Positions 10,441 to 19,222 are shown, counted from the first letter of the stretch. The stretch is DNA of 64,000 bases from Bacillota bacterium (GCA_023458375.1 JAEWZT010000003.1:211875-275874); one strand, 5' to 3'. Numbers and translations are program-made. The notes: a model not told the origin generated them from the sequence alone.

Positions 10441-10656
10441 CTATTTTAATCCTAACCATAATGCTATTGCCACAACAGCTACGCCTACAACGATGGGTAT
10501 TATTATCTGCCATATTATTTTTGATGATATTTTCTCATCAGATTTAACTGTTTCAAGTTTATTATTTGTACCCACATTAGAATTTTTTATCTTGCTTTTT
10601 CCTTGTATATTTATACTATTATCTATTATTTCAATGGTTTTTTTATCATCATTCAT
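10441..10656 (-). CDS. Unrecognised 71-aa single-pass membrane protein carrying the shared tag
   Basis: Small protein with the tag near its N-terminus (IIDNSINIQGKSKIKNSN, then VGTNNK; residues ~9-31), a short charged linker and a single hydrophobic helix at the C-terminus (IIIPIVVGVAVVAIALWLGL), so it should be tail-anchored with the tag in the cytoplasm. ATG at 10656 follows a GGGGAG ribosome-binding site and overlaps the AbiTii stop by 8 bases, arguing for coupled translation. An upstream start (10689) lies inside abiTii and lacks a site of its own. No family recognised. The tag suggests it could anchor its two neighbours to the membrane; that is inference. Confidence 0.75.
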   Translation of the reverse strand: MNDDKKTIEIIDNSINIQGKSKIKNSNVGTNNKLETVKSDEKISSKIIWQIIIPIVVGVAVVAIALWLGLK

Positions 10657-11329
10657 TTTTATTGTTCTCCCCAATGTTTGATTTTTCAATTTTATTGTTA
10701 TCTCCTATCTTTATAGAATTATCTATAAAAATAATTTGATAAATTAATTTTTTTACAGTTTCAACTTTGTTATCATCAGTAACATCAATATCAAGCTCAT
10801 CTAAATTCCCAAATTCTTTATCTAACCTAATAAATACCTTCATCAAAATTACGGAAATTTTATTAATAATTTCAAGAAATGAATTTGAATCAAAAGTTTG
10901 TTTAATTGCAGTACATGCTATACCAGTCATTTCCTGTACTTCATATGCCATAAATGTTAAGTCTTTCTCATATTTATTTTCTTTATTATTGGCTTTTTCG
11001 ATTATACCGCCTATAGTTTCCTTAACATAATTATTCGTCACTAAATCCATATATTTTTTAGGAATCCAAGTAAATGGCATTGGATTATTCGAAAACTTAA
11101 CATGTGACATCATTGTTCCCTTTATCCCAGAATATGTCAAAGATCCACATCCAATTTCTCTATATGCTGGCATACAATCATCTTTTCCATAACCGTTAAG
11201 TTCTTTTTCTACCCAAATTATTAAATCTTCATAATTTAAGTCATTAAGAATGATTAACAACCTTTTTAATGCTATTTCTATGCTTATTGAATTATTTGCC
11301 AACTCTTTAAGTATTTTACTTTTTGCCAT
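10649..11329 (-). CDS. AbiTii-domain abortive-infection-type protein with C-terminal tag
   Basis: 226 aa. The N-terminal ~110 residues match the AbiTii domain: a short helix, then LNYEDLIIWVEKELNGYG and MPAYREI. The middle is helical. The last 25 residues carry the tag IDNSIKIGDNNKIEKSNIG, then ENNK. AbiTii proteins are linked to phage-induced growth arrest in defence islands, but their biochemistry is not settled. The gene lies 10 bases after the SNF2 helicase and overlaps the 71-aa membrane gene, so it belongs to the same transcript as the DISARM-like and Type III genes. It could be the toxic or sensor arm of the locus (inference). Confidence 0.85.
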   Translation of the reverse strand: MAKSKILKELANNSISIEIALKRLLIILNDLNYEDLIIWVEKELNGYGKDDCMPAYREIGCGSLTYSGIKGTMMSHVKFSNNPMPFTWIPKKYMDLVTNNYVKETIGGIIEKANNKENKYEKDLTFMAYEVQEMTGIACTAIKQTFDSNSFLEIINKISVILMKVFIRLDKEFGNLDELDIDVTDDNKVETVKKLIYQIIFIDNSIKIGDNNKIEKSNIGENNKNE

Positions 11330-11338
11330 ACTGCCCCC

Positions 11339-13966
11339 CTAAAATTTAAGCACAATTTTTACTAACAAAATAGGATTAATATGGAATTTATCATTAAACT
11401 CTTGTATGCTTCTCATTCCTTCCTCTCCTATCGACGTAACTTTTTGATGGAAACTTTCCTGGAACTTCTCAAGTGATTTTCGCTTTTCTGCTATTTTCTT
11501 TTTTATATCTACCTTTTCCAGATACTCCGTTGCTTCTTTACAATTATACTCTAATTGACTTATTTCTTCCAGCATTTCGGCTATATGGATATTAAGTTGT
11601 TCTATCTGAATGTTTATCCAATTTTCTACCTTCTTTTTGTTGTATTCCTTGATTGGATTTGTATTTTCGTCATACTTTTGACACATTTTTTGAGTCAAGT
11701 CTTCGTATATCCCATTGAGATAGCCTTGCTCTTTTTCATCAAGTTTGTAGGGATATAAATCGTAATCGTCAATTTTACCTATTTCCGGTAATAGATCCTC
11801 TTCGTCAAAATCCACATAATTGCCATTTTCATCGCAAAGCAAAAGGACTGGGTTTAACAAATTAGAATTATCACACATAGCGCCGATAAAAATATAACCA
11901 TGACATCCCAAAATTTCTTCCCCCCAATTGGGCGTATGTAATATTGAGATATTATCTACCAATATATCTTCGTCTTCCACTTTCTCCCAAAAATCAACTT
12001 GTGAGCAATATTTGTCAATATCTTTTTTGACTTTATCTAAATCGTCGATTTTGTCTTTGCTGTCCTTTGAAAGTAATATACTTCTTAGTTGCAAAGCTTT
12101 TTTATTCCTTTTCGCATTAAGCTGTCTATCTAGCTTATCAAACTCCGCCATAAACTCTTTTGACGTGTTGCACTGCTGATATATTCGCAATATCTCTTGT
12201 TCAAAATTGACACCAGATTCCAATATCCCTAAAGCAATATCTGATGCTCCAAAAACGCCTTCAAAAAGCTCGAATTTCTTTGATAATATCTCAAATACTC
12301 TTGAATCAGCTGCATTTGTTATATTAAGTAGATTAATGGCTACAACGTCATTTTTTTGACCGTACCTATGGCAACGACCTATTCTCTGTTCAATCTTCAT
12401 AGGGTTCCACGGCAAATCGTAATTAATAACTGTATTGCAAAACTGCAGATTCAAACCTTCGCTTCCGGCGTCGGTCAAAATAAGTACTTTAGCGCTGTGC
12501 TCAAAGTAATCTACAATTGCGTGTTTTCTTTCAACTGATGGACCGTAGTTTGTTTTGCCAAAGTTTTTAATGCTATATCTTTTATAAATTTCTCTAGTTT
12601 TCTCATCTGAGTTTTCACCGTTAAATAAAACTATGTCTTCGTCTAAATATCCAGTATTAATCAACTCATTTGCTATGTAAGCTTGTGTTCTCTTCGATTC
12701 GGTAAAAATAACAACTTTTTCTGCGATTCCTTTTTCTTCCTGCATAGAAAAGGCTGCTAAAATAGCTTGTTTCAAAGCCTTAATTTTTGCGTTCTGCTTA
12801 ATTATTTTTGCGCTATTAATAATTGCATCAACTTCATCAATTTCTTCTTGAATCTTTTGTTTCAGAAATACAGTATCTTCATCGTCTTTATCAAATTCGT
12901 CTTCATCAATTTCGTCATCAAGATATTTCCAAAACAGCTCAAAGCCTTCATTTGCTTTTGCAGATTTTGTCCCAGCATAAAGTTTTTCTAACCGTTCTTT
13001 TAACACCTCAAAAGTTTCAACAAGCGCAAAACTTGAGGAAGCAAGCAATTTACGTATAACAAGCGTAATTAGATTCCTATTTTGAGTTGGCAAACAATAT
13101 AGCTCATTTTTCTTCAAAAACTCATTTACTTGCTGATATAGTGCGATTTCCTCCGGTGATAAAGCAAAATCGAAAGTGCGGCATACCCTTTTGGGGAACT
13201 GCATATACCTGCTTACATCTTTTCTCAATGTCCTATATAATACAGGGCTTAAATTCGCTTTTAACTCTTGGTAACATTGCTCATCTACATATTGCTTATT
13301 GAAAGCTTTTTCACTACCGAAAATTCTTTCATCTATAAATGATACGATACCATGTAAATCATCTAGTCTGTTTTGCAAAGGAGTTGCTGTAAGTAATATT
13401 TTCGGTATACCTTTTGTACATTCATAAAGCCGTTTAGCTCTCTTAGTACCATGAAAAATATTTCTTAAATTATGTGCTTCATCAATTACTATAAAATCCC
13501 ATTTTACGGAAGGACATTGATTCATTAACTTTGAAGAAAAATCATAGGACGTAATTGCGATGTTTAATCTATCTTTGTCTTTTAGCCATCTGTCAACGAT
13601 GCCTATAGGATCATATCCTAGTGCTGTTCTGTCAAGGATTTTTACAACGTCTTCATTTAACCCAAACTTTTCTTCCAACTCTACTTGCCACTGTTTTCTA
13701 AGAGAAGCAGGCAAAACCAAAAGAATTTTTTTTGCGCCTGTCTTAATTACATATTTTAATACTAATCCTGCTTCAATCGTTTTTCCAAGACCTACTTCAT
13801 CAGCAAGAATAATTCCCCCAGTTTTCAGAGCGTTTATTGCCGAACAAAACGCATCAATCTGATGCGGATTGTAATCAATATCCGTATCCAAAAGACAGCT
13901 TAACGGCTCATTCTTGAGCTGCTCTCTTTTGTATTTTCCATATTGTTGTATCAATAAGTTGCTCAT
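11339..13966 (-). CDS. drmD: SNF2-family helicase, DrmD-like
   Basis: 875-aa SNF2/HepA-type ATPase. Walker A ADEVGLGKTIEAGL near residue 55, DEAH box VIDEAHNL near 161, LTATPLQNR near 191, and motif VI EQRIGRCHRYGQ near 527, then a long charged coiled-coil-rich C-terminus. SNF2 helicases of this type are DrmD, the marker of class 1 DISARM, and are also seen beside Type III Mod/Res loci; both partners are present here, so its true partner is ambiguous. It is 19 bases downstream of the cytosine methylase and 10 upstream of abiTii. DNA translocation is the likely activity. Confidence 0.85.
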   Translation of the reverse strand: MSNLLIQQYGKYKREQLKNEPLSCLLDTDIDYNPHQIDAFCSAINALKTGGIILADEVGLGKTIEAGLVLKYVIKTGAKKILLVLPASLRKQWQVELEEKFGLNEDVVKILDRTALGYDPIGIVDRWLKDKDRLNIAITSYDFSSKLMNQCPSVKWDFIVIDEAHNLRNIFHGTKRAKRLYECTKGIPKILLTATPLQNRLDDLHGIVSFIDERIFGSEKAFNKQYVDEQCYQELKANLSPVLYRTLRKDVSRYMQFPKRVCRTFDFALSPEEIALYQQVNEFLKKNELYCLPTQNRNLITLVIRKLLASSSFALVETFEVLKERLEKLYAGTKSAKANEGFELFWKYLDDEIDEDEFDKDDEDTVFLKQKIQEEIDEVDAIINSAKIIKQNAKIKALKQAILAAFSMQEEKGIAEKVVIFTESKRTQAYIANELINTGYLDEDIVLFNGENSDEKTREIYKRYSIKNFGKTNYGPSVERKHAIVDYFEHSAKVLILTDAGSEGLNLQFCNTVINYDLPWNPMKIEQRIGRCHRYGQKNDVVAINLLNITNAADSRVFEILSKKFELFEGVFGASDIALGILESGVNFEQEILRIYQQCNTSKEFMAEFDKLDRQLNAKRNKKALQLRSILLSKDSKDKIDDLDKVKKDIDKYCSQVDFWEKVEDEDILVDNISILHTPNWGEEILGCHGYIFIGAMCDNSNLLNPVLLLCDENGNYVDFDEEDLLPEIGKIDDYDLYPYKLDEKEQGYLNGIYEDLTQKMCQKYDENTNPIKEYNKKKVENWINIQIEQLNIHIAEMLEEISQLEYNCKEATEYLEKVDIKKKIAEKRKSLEKFQESFHQKVTSIGEEGMRSIQEFNDKFHINPILLVKIVLKF

Positions 13967-13985
13967 TCGTTTTTCTCCCCTATGC

Positions 13986-15242
13986 TTACAACTGTAATAA
14001 TAACTCTCTAGCTATTGCCTCCGATAATAATGGTGGTACTGCGTTTCCTATTTGTGTAAATGCTGCGGTCCTGCTTCCTTCAAAATAATAGTTATCCGGA
14101 AACGATTGTATCCTAGCGGCTTCTCTAACTGTAATTGACCTAGCTTGAAGTATATCCGGATGAATAAAGTAATGACCGTCTTTTGAGATATGTGCCATCA
14201 TAGTATGACAAGCAGCTGTATCGCCCTCAACAATCTTAAACCTATCAATAAATGAACTTATATTTTTATGAGTTCTAAGCTCATCTGGTAAGTTTGGATA
14301 ACTCAATCTCTGATGACCATTATTCCAAGCTAGTATAACTCTTCTGTATATCTCCTTATCACGGTCAATATGCGACCTAGCAATATGCCATGTTAGCACA
14401 TCTTCATTGTTCCTAATTTCAAAGTCCGTAAGATATTGACTAGGTTGTATTCTTCTATAACGATTATTTTTACCTCCGGCTTGAATAATGGGAAGATCTC
14501 TTAATATATCGTTTACCAAATAATTATGCTGAATTGGTCGGAAATCAGGATAATGGTGATTTGTCCCTTTGCGCCATCCGATTATAATTATTCTTTTTCT
14601 GTTTTGCAAAACTCCAAAAATATTAGCATTTATTTCTCTCCACTCTATTACATAACCTACTCGCTTTAAATACGCTTTCATATTGCGAAAATATTTACCA
14701 TTTTCGGCAGTAAGTAATCCTGGGACATTCTCGAATACAAACATTTTCGGTTTATACTTTTTAAGAAATCTACAGTATAATTTGTATAAGAAATTTCTTG
14801 GATCAGCTTTTATTTCCGTCTCATTTATTAATCTATCTTTAGCTGATTTAATAGCTCGTCCAACTAAAGAATATGCTTGACATGGAGGTCCTCCAATAAC
14901 CAAATCTACTTCATTATTCCAAGCCGAATTTGCCTGTAATAAATTATCAACTTTTACAAATATTCCTTTTATCGACTTTTCACTAATTGTCTCACATAAT
15001 ACGGAATCAATAAGTGATTGCGGAACTAATGCATACAATTCTTCTCTCGAAATATGGCCTTTCTCATATTCATAATACGGCGTAAGGTTATTTTGCTCTT
15101 TTAAATAGTAATAGCAAGCTCTAGTTTGTAGAGTTTTCACTGCATCGCTATTCATTTCAATGTGAGCAACCGCTTCGAATCCCTGTTTAGTAAAACCCTC
15201 AGATAATCCTCCTGCGCCCGCAAATATATCAATATAATTCAT
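13986..15242 (-). CDS. DNA (cytosine-5) methyltransferase, DrmMII/Dcm-like
   Basis: 418-aa C5-cytosine methylase with motif I (DIFAGAGGLSEGF, residues 4-16), catalytic motif IV GGPPCQAYS near 116-124, motif VI FENVPGLL near 172, the ARIQSFPDNYYF block and motif X QIGNAVPPLLS at the end. It would protect host DNA by making 5-methylcytosine; DISARM class 2 uses such an enzyme (DrmMII). Here it sits upstream of an SNF2 helicase, a class 1 marker. A 63-aa XRE regulator precedes it by 27 bases, the arrangement typical of a controller protein plus methylase. No separate Type II nuclease is adjacent. Confidence 0.9.
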   Translation of the reverse strand: MNYIDIFAGAGGLSEGFTKQGFEAVAHIEMNSDAVKTLQTRACYYYLKEQNNLTPYYEYEKGHISREELYALVPQSLIDSVLCETISEKSIKGIFVKVDNLLQANSAWNNEVDLVIGGPPCQAYSLVGRAIKSAKDRLINETEIKADPRNFLYKLYCRFLKKYKPKMFVFENVPGLLTAENGKYFRNMKAYLKRVGYVIEWREINANIFGVLQNRKRIIIIGWRKGTNHHYPDFRPIQHNYLVNDILRDLPIIQAGGKNNRYRRIQPSQYLTDFEIRNNEDVLTWHIARSHIDRDKEIYRRVILAWNNGHQRLSYPNLPDELRTHKNISSFIDRFKIVEGDTAACHTMMAHISKDGHYFIHPDILQARSITVREAARIQSFPDNYYFEGSRTAAFTQIGNAVPPLLSEAIARELLLQL

Positions 15243-15269
15243 ATTTTATATCCAATCTTTTGTCTCATA

Positions 15270-15461
15270 CTAATCTAGAAAATCAATTTTATTCTTTAAA
15301 CATAGCTCATAGAAAGCCTTTTGCGCGGCAAGCCCAGGCTCGTGCTTACCCGTTTCCCAACGGTTGACGGTAGCAAAAGAAACATTCAGCGCTTTTGCCA
15401 AGCCCTCTTGACTCAAAAATAACTTTGTTCTTACATATTTTAGCTTTTCTGCAAAGGTCAT
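15270..15461 (-). CDS. XRE-family helix-turn-helix regulator (controller-like)
   Basis: 63-aa protein that is essentially one XRE helix-turn-helix (LSQEGLAKALNVSFATVNRW). It is the first gene of the dcm-drmD-abiTii-mod-res-drmABC run and has a GGTGG site before ATG 15461. A clean promoter lies 30-58 bases upstream. By position it resembles C-proteins that set timing and level of restriction-modification operons; autoregulation is inferred, no operator was proved. A stand-alone regulator at the head of so many linked defence genes suggests coordinate control. Confidence 0.82.
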   Translation of the reverse strand: MTFAEKLKYVRTKLFLSQEGLAKALNVSFATVNRWETGKHEPGLAAQKAFYELCLKNKIDFLD

Positions 15462-15490
15462 ATTACACCACCATAAACAATTATGACAAT

Positions 15491-15519
15491 ATTATAACAG
15501 AAACGGTATAATTAATCAA
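15491..15519 (-). promoter_or_regulatory. sigmaA promoter of the XRE-dcm-DISARM operon
   Basis: On the minus strand: -35 TTGATT (15514-15519), a 17-base spacer, and a perfect -10 TATAAT (15491-15496). The predicted start near 15484 leaves a ~22-base leader to the XRE ATG. It separates the DUF4238 gene upstream from the XRE gene and is the only good promoter I see before the 15-kb DISARM/Type III run. Confidence 0.7.
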
Positions 15520-15534
15520 CAACATATTTTCATT

Positions 15535-16578
15535 TTATCCGCACGTAATTTCCCTACATTTTAAAGGATGTTCGATTGCAAACTTTAGTTCTTCCTTGTC
15601 GCAAAATAAAATTAATTTACCATCTTCACAAAAAATAGAATTATACTGCTTAAAAATTACATCAGGTAATATGTTAACTTTTATTTTCACATTCTTTGCT
15701 TTAAACTGGGTAAGATAAGTTTCTTTTATATGAACATGCGACAAAAATCTATAATAAGAACAAAATAACTTATATTCACAATCAAAATTCTTATAACAAC
15801 CTAAAATTACTGACAAATATGGGTCAGCTTCACCACTACCATACTTAATCCCAAATCTTGTTTTTGTTTGAATAAAACTTTCATCGTCAAGATAATATTT
15901 GCTTTTAACTAAAAACAGCGCTGTTTTTGGAGAAATTGGAACATATGAATATAAAAAATCAGAGTCTAATGTGTTCTCAATAATGCAAAATCGATCAGAT
16001 ATGCAAATCAAAGGTTTTTCACTTCGAACTATCGCTATATGCAAGCCAATATTAAAGACAGAATATACTAATTCAGGCAAAACAACCCAAGGATTAATCT
16101 GTGTTTCCATATCATTACTCATACCTTCTATTTTCTCAAAATCATCTAATATTTGTATGGTCACTTTTATTGCTTCATCTTGTGTTGTAGCTCTATATAA
16201 ACCAAACAAATAATCATTGCTTTGATAAATACCTGACTCATCGTCTTTTATTACTTCACTTGTAAAATTGTGTCTACTTCCACATAAAACACAGTATAAC
16301 TTCAAAATTTCAAGTTCTTTTGCTGTTAACGAAATAGAATCATTAGCATCATCAATATTCTTAATAATCGGCGCGATATAATGCTCAACCTTGCATAGCC
16401 TTTCTTCAAGCTCGCTATTATGCTCCCCTAATGAATAGTAGTATCGAAAAGAAAAATCTTTTTGATAATTAATATATCTTTCTTTCGCCTTCTCTTTGTC
16501 AAAAATTCTTCCACCATTTTCAATCCACTTCTTTATGTGGAAAACTGGATATAAATGATTATGTTCTTTTGTCCCCAT
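15535..16578 (-). CDS. DUF4238 protein of unknown function
   Basis: 347 aa. The N-terminus HLYPVFHIKKWIENGG fits the DUF4238 opening pattern (H-Y/L-x-P-x-F-h-h-x-x-[WF]); the rest has no catalytic motif I can name. DUF4238 proteins turn up often as single genes near defence and mobile loci; biochemical role unknown. I chose ATG 16578 because AAGGAAGGG precedes it and because the longer frame (to 16626) would run into the upstream methylase gene. It lies 13 bases after that methylase, so it is probably cotranscribed with the GATC modification genes. It could be a third-party defence gene or a toxin-like passenger. Confidence 0.78.
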   Translation of the reverse strand: MGTKEHNHLYPVFHIKKWIENGGRIFDKEKAKERYINYQKDFSFRYYYSLGEHNSELEERLCKVEHYIAPIIKNIDDANDSISLTAKELEILKLYCVLCGSRHNFTSEVIKDDESGIYQSNDYLFGLYRATTQDEAIKVTIQILDDFEKIEGMSNDMETQINPWVVLPELVYSVFNIGLHIAIVRSEKPLICISDRFCIIENTLDSDFLYSYVPISPKTALFLVKSKYYLDDESFIQTKTRFGIKYGSGEADPYLSVILGCYKNFDCEYKLFCSYYRFLSHVHIKETYLTQFKAKNVKIKVNILPDVIFKQYNSIFCEDGKLILFCDKEELKFAIEHPLKCREITCG

Positions 16579-16591
16579 TTGTTTCCCTTCC

Positions 16592-17314
16592 TTATTTTTT
16601 AAATACAAACAAGTTTTCATGCGCAAGCAGCAAAAAATTATTTTTGATGCTATTTGTCTTCCAAAAGCCAGTGGCTTGGCAGTTATGCTGTTCCTTTACA
16701 ACAATTTCTTTAAGCTTGAAGCCTGCCAACTCAAACACTCGCATTGTTTCAAAGGCAAGAGGCTTAACCATTCCTTTTATGCGGATATCTCCCATCAGTA
16801 TTGCACAGAACTTGTCCTTCTTTAAAACTCTATAGGCTTCTGCTGCAACGGTAAACATTTCCGTTAAAAACTCTTTCATTGCGAGATGCGACAAATCACC
16901 TTCAATATCTTCGCTGTATTGAATTATATTTGCGTATGGCGGATGTGTGCACACTAAATCAACACTATCATTATCGATATTTAGCTTTCTTGCATCTCCT
17001 AAACGCAAATCAATGTTGCCGCCGCTGTACTCGAAGCTACACTTCTCTTCACATAGTTTCACTGCATCGGGATTGATATCTATGCCGATTGCGTTGCGCT
17101 TCAGCAACTTTGCCTCTACTAAAGTAGTTCCTCCGCCGGCAAATTGATCTAAAACCAAATCTCCTTCTTTTGAGTACCGCAAAATTACATTGCGCGGAAT
17201 ATACGGCGACCAATTTCCTCTATACTTGGCATCGTGAGTCGCCCATTTCCCCCTATCCGGAAAACTCCATACCGTATTAGTCTGTAATTCGAAATTATCA
17301 GGTTCGTATTTCAT
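16592..17314 (-). CDS. DNA methyltransferase, N4/N6 type (second methylase of the GATC system)
   Basis: 240-aa small methylase. An AdoMet-binding motif I (LDQFAGGGTTLVEAKLL) near residues 56-70 precedes the catalytic CTHPPYAN near 133, with no room for a large recognition domain. The T-H-P-P-Y form differs from DPPY of Dam and Mod and is seen in N4-cytosine/N6-adenine methylases. It starts 3 bases after the MutH-like nuclease, so it belongs with it. DpnII-type systems carry two methylases, one acting on single-stranded DNA (DpnA); this gene may play that part, though its motif order differs from DpnA, so its target is not predictable. Confidence 0.83.
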   Translation of the reverse strand: MKYEPDNFELQTNTVWSFPDRGKWATHDAKYRGNWSPYIPRNVILRYSKEGDLVLDQFAGGGTTLVEAKLLKRNAIGIDINPDAVKLCEEKCSFEYSGGNIDLRLGDARKLNIDNDSVDLVCTHPPYANIIQYSEDIEGDLSHLAMKEFLTEMFTVAAEAYRVLKKDKFCAILMGDIRIKGMVKPLAFETMRVFELAGFKLKEIVVKEQHNCQATGFWKTNSIKNNFLLLAHENLFVFKK

Positions 17315-17317
17315 ATG

Positions 17318-17995
17318 CTAGCCTTTCAACTTCCCGAATGCTTCCAGCACATCAAAAACAAAAGCTTTTTGAAAATAAAAAGCATGATTCTTATTTGATA
17401 CATATCTGCCGTAAGTTTTGGAATAAATCGGATGATATTTGCCGTTTTTATCCTTTGCATCTTTACTGCGGATTTGCAAATGTATACCGCTAGAAGTATG
17501 GATAAAGCCATCAGCGCTTGTTTCAATATGCTGTTTAAGTTGTCTGCAAATAGAATAATAATCCTGTCTCCAACTCTCCAAAAAAGAAGAAAACTCCGGT
17601 TTTGTTAAATCGATATGTATCATTTGTATAAGTTTCCAGTCTTCCGGTTTCCCTTCCTTACAAACTTGAACATACAAAATATTGTTTACCTTCTCATATA
17701 AATGAGTTTCTTCAAAAGGTTTCTCACAAAGCAAATCATCAATGATTCCGCATATTTGTGTTACAAATACAGTCTCTAAGGGTTTCCCGTTTTTATCACA
17801 TTTATTGCTCTTTAATTCACCGTCTTCAAAATCAATATTTCCATTGTCAAGTTTCTTTTTTAACAGCATTTCCAACAGTTGCCCTGTCTTGCCTTTATTT
17901 CTTACGATAGTTTGTAAATCCTCAAAAGAAAACAAATCCTTGAAAGGTATCCCGACATATCCTTTTAGCTTTTCGTATGCTTCCTGTAATTTCAT
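17318..17995 (-). CDS. MutH/Sau3AI-family restriction endonuclease (likely GATC-specific)
   Basis: 225 aa, about the size of MutH and half of Sau3AI. The conserved N-terminal block NKGKTGQLLEMLL (Glu42) and the catalytic stretch IDFEDGELKS (Asp55, Glu60-Leu-Lys62) reproduce the MutH E...D...ExK site, although the D-to-E spacing is 2 residues shorter than in MutH. The family nicks or cleaves at GATC; with a Dam gene 98 bases upstream the obvious reading is a DpnII/Sau3AI-like restriction-modification pair. It ends 3 bases before the second methylase. Shortened spacing is the one odd point; activity is otherwise plausible. Confidence 0.82.
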   Translation of the reverse strand: MKLQEAYEKLKGYVGIPFKDLFSFEDLQTIVRNKGKTGQLLEMLLKKKLDNGNIDFEDGELKSNKCDKNGKPLETVFVTQICGIIDDLLCEKPFEETHLYEKVNNILYVQVCKEGKPEDWKLIQMIHIDLTKPEFSSFLESWRQDYYSICRQLKQHIETSADGFIHTSSGIHLQIRSKDAKDKNGKYHPIYSKTYGRYVSNKNHAFYFQKAFVFDVLEAFGKLKG

Positions 17996-18093
17996 CTGTT
18001 TCTCCTAATTAATTTTTATTCTTAACAATCCGCAAATTAAAAAAAGACCACTACATCTTTCCTATTTGTTGCTTAACGGAATGTAAAATGCTT

Positions 18094-19167
18094 TTAGTAA
18101 TTCGTGATTAACAATTCCGTTATCTTGCCCCTGCTTTCAGCGTTACTGTTTATCATTCTTGATGCATTTACTCTTTGAATATTAAAGCCATTATACAACT
18201 CGTCAAAGAAGTTGTCCTGACTGTTTATGTTTTTAGGATCAGAATTGCTAAGCATTACTTTTGCCCCGCGTTCTGTCAACACCCTAGCATATTCCGCCAG
18301 GTGCTCTTGCTCTTTGTCCGCGAAACCGCCTTCCGTATAGGAAGTAAAACTTGCTGTTGTTGACAATGGTCTATATGGCGGATCAAAATACACGAAGGTT
18401 TTGTCATCTATAAATTCAAGAGATTGCCTATAGTCCCCAACATGCATATCGACCTTCTGTAACAGCTTTGATATTGACCTTAAATTATTTTCGTCGCATA
18501 TCAAAGGTTTTTTGTAATCTCCCATCGGGACATTATATTCACCCTTTTTGTTAACTCTATATAAGCCGTTGAAGCAAGTTTTATTGATGAATATCATTAG
18601 CGCTGCAAGCATTAATTCATCTTGCAATTTTCCGGTATTAAGTTGATTAAACAATTCCCTTTTCTTATAATAATATTGTTTTCTATCTTCAACGTTTAGC
18701 GACAGGTATTCACCCTGCAAAACACCTAATTCTTCAATAAGTTTTTCAACATTTGTTTTAATTTGGTGATACGCTGAAATAAGGGCTTTGTTTGTGTCGC
18801 TGATGTACACTTGCTCTAAATTATACTTCTGCAATATATCAAACAGCAGCGCGCCTCCACCCACAAACGGTTCTGCGTACTTTGTTATATCGAGTCCAAA
18901 GCCTTTTGGAAGCCTATATTTAATTTCTGAAAGTAACTGTCCTTTCCCGCCTGCCCATTTGACAAACGGCTTAGCCGGTTCGATTTTCCTTTTTAGTTGT
19001 CTGGCATCAACCGGCTTTTCTGCATGCTTAGGAATAAGCCACATATTACCTATAATAGTAGCTCCGATTATTCGACTTTCGCCGCAAAGGACTGATACGC
19101 GCCTTTGAGATATACCCCATTCTTGAGCTGCTTCTTTAGCTGACATATACGGAACACTTTGTTGCAT
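18094..19167 (-). CDS. dam: Dam-type adenine methylase (D12 class) with fused N-terminal HTH
   Basis: 357 aa. Residues ~8-47 form a MerR/excisionase-like helix-turn-helix (SAKEAAQEWGISQRRVSVL), followed by a D12-class N6-adenine methylase: FVKWAGGKGQLL at 68-79 and catalytic FDPPYRPLS near 260. Predicted product is GATC methylation protecting against the adjacent MutH-like nuclease. The HTH fusion is unusual for Dam enzymes and may let the methylase repress its own promoter (inference). It has a CGGAGG site and a promoter just upstream, so it heads the dam-mutH-methylase-DUF4238 operon; the nuclease follows after 98 bases. Confidence 0.88.
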   Translation of the reverse strand: MQQSVPYMSAKEAAQEWGISQRRVSVLCGESRIIGATIIGNMWLIPKHAEKPVDARQLKRKIEPAKPFVKWAGGKGQLLSEIKYRLPKGFGLDITKYAEPFVGGGALLFDILQKYNLEQVYISDTNKALISAYHQIKTNVEKLIEELGVLQGEYLSLNVEDRKQYYYKKRELFNQLNTGKLQDELMLAALMIFINKTCFNGLYRVNKKGEYNVPMGDYKKPLICDENNLRSISKLLQKVDMHVGDYRQSLEFIDDKTFVYFDPPYRPLSTTASFTSYTEGGFADKEQEHLAEYARVLTERGAKVMLSNSDPKNINSQDNFFDELYNGFNIQRVNASRMINSNAESRGKITELLITNY

Positions 19168-19193
19168 TGTTTGCCTCCGATTTTGATAATATT

Positions 19194-19222
19194 ATTATAT
19201 TCCAAATCTAGAACAATAGCAA
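19194..19222 (-). promoter_or_regulatory. Promoter of the dam operon
   Basis: Minus-strand -35 TTGCTA (19217-19222), 17-base spacer, -10 TATAAT (19194-19199). The inverted pair GAACAA/TTGTTC (19211-19236) overlaps the -35 and could be the site bound by the HTH fused to Dam; that link is inference. Confidence 0.6.
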
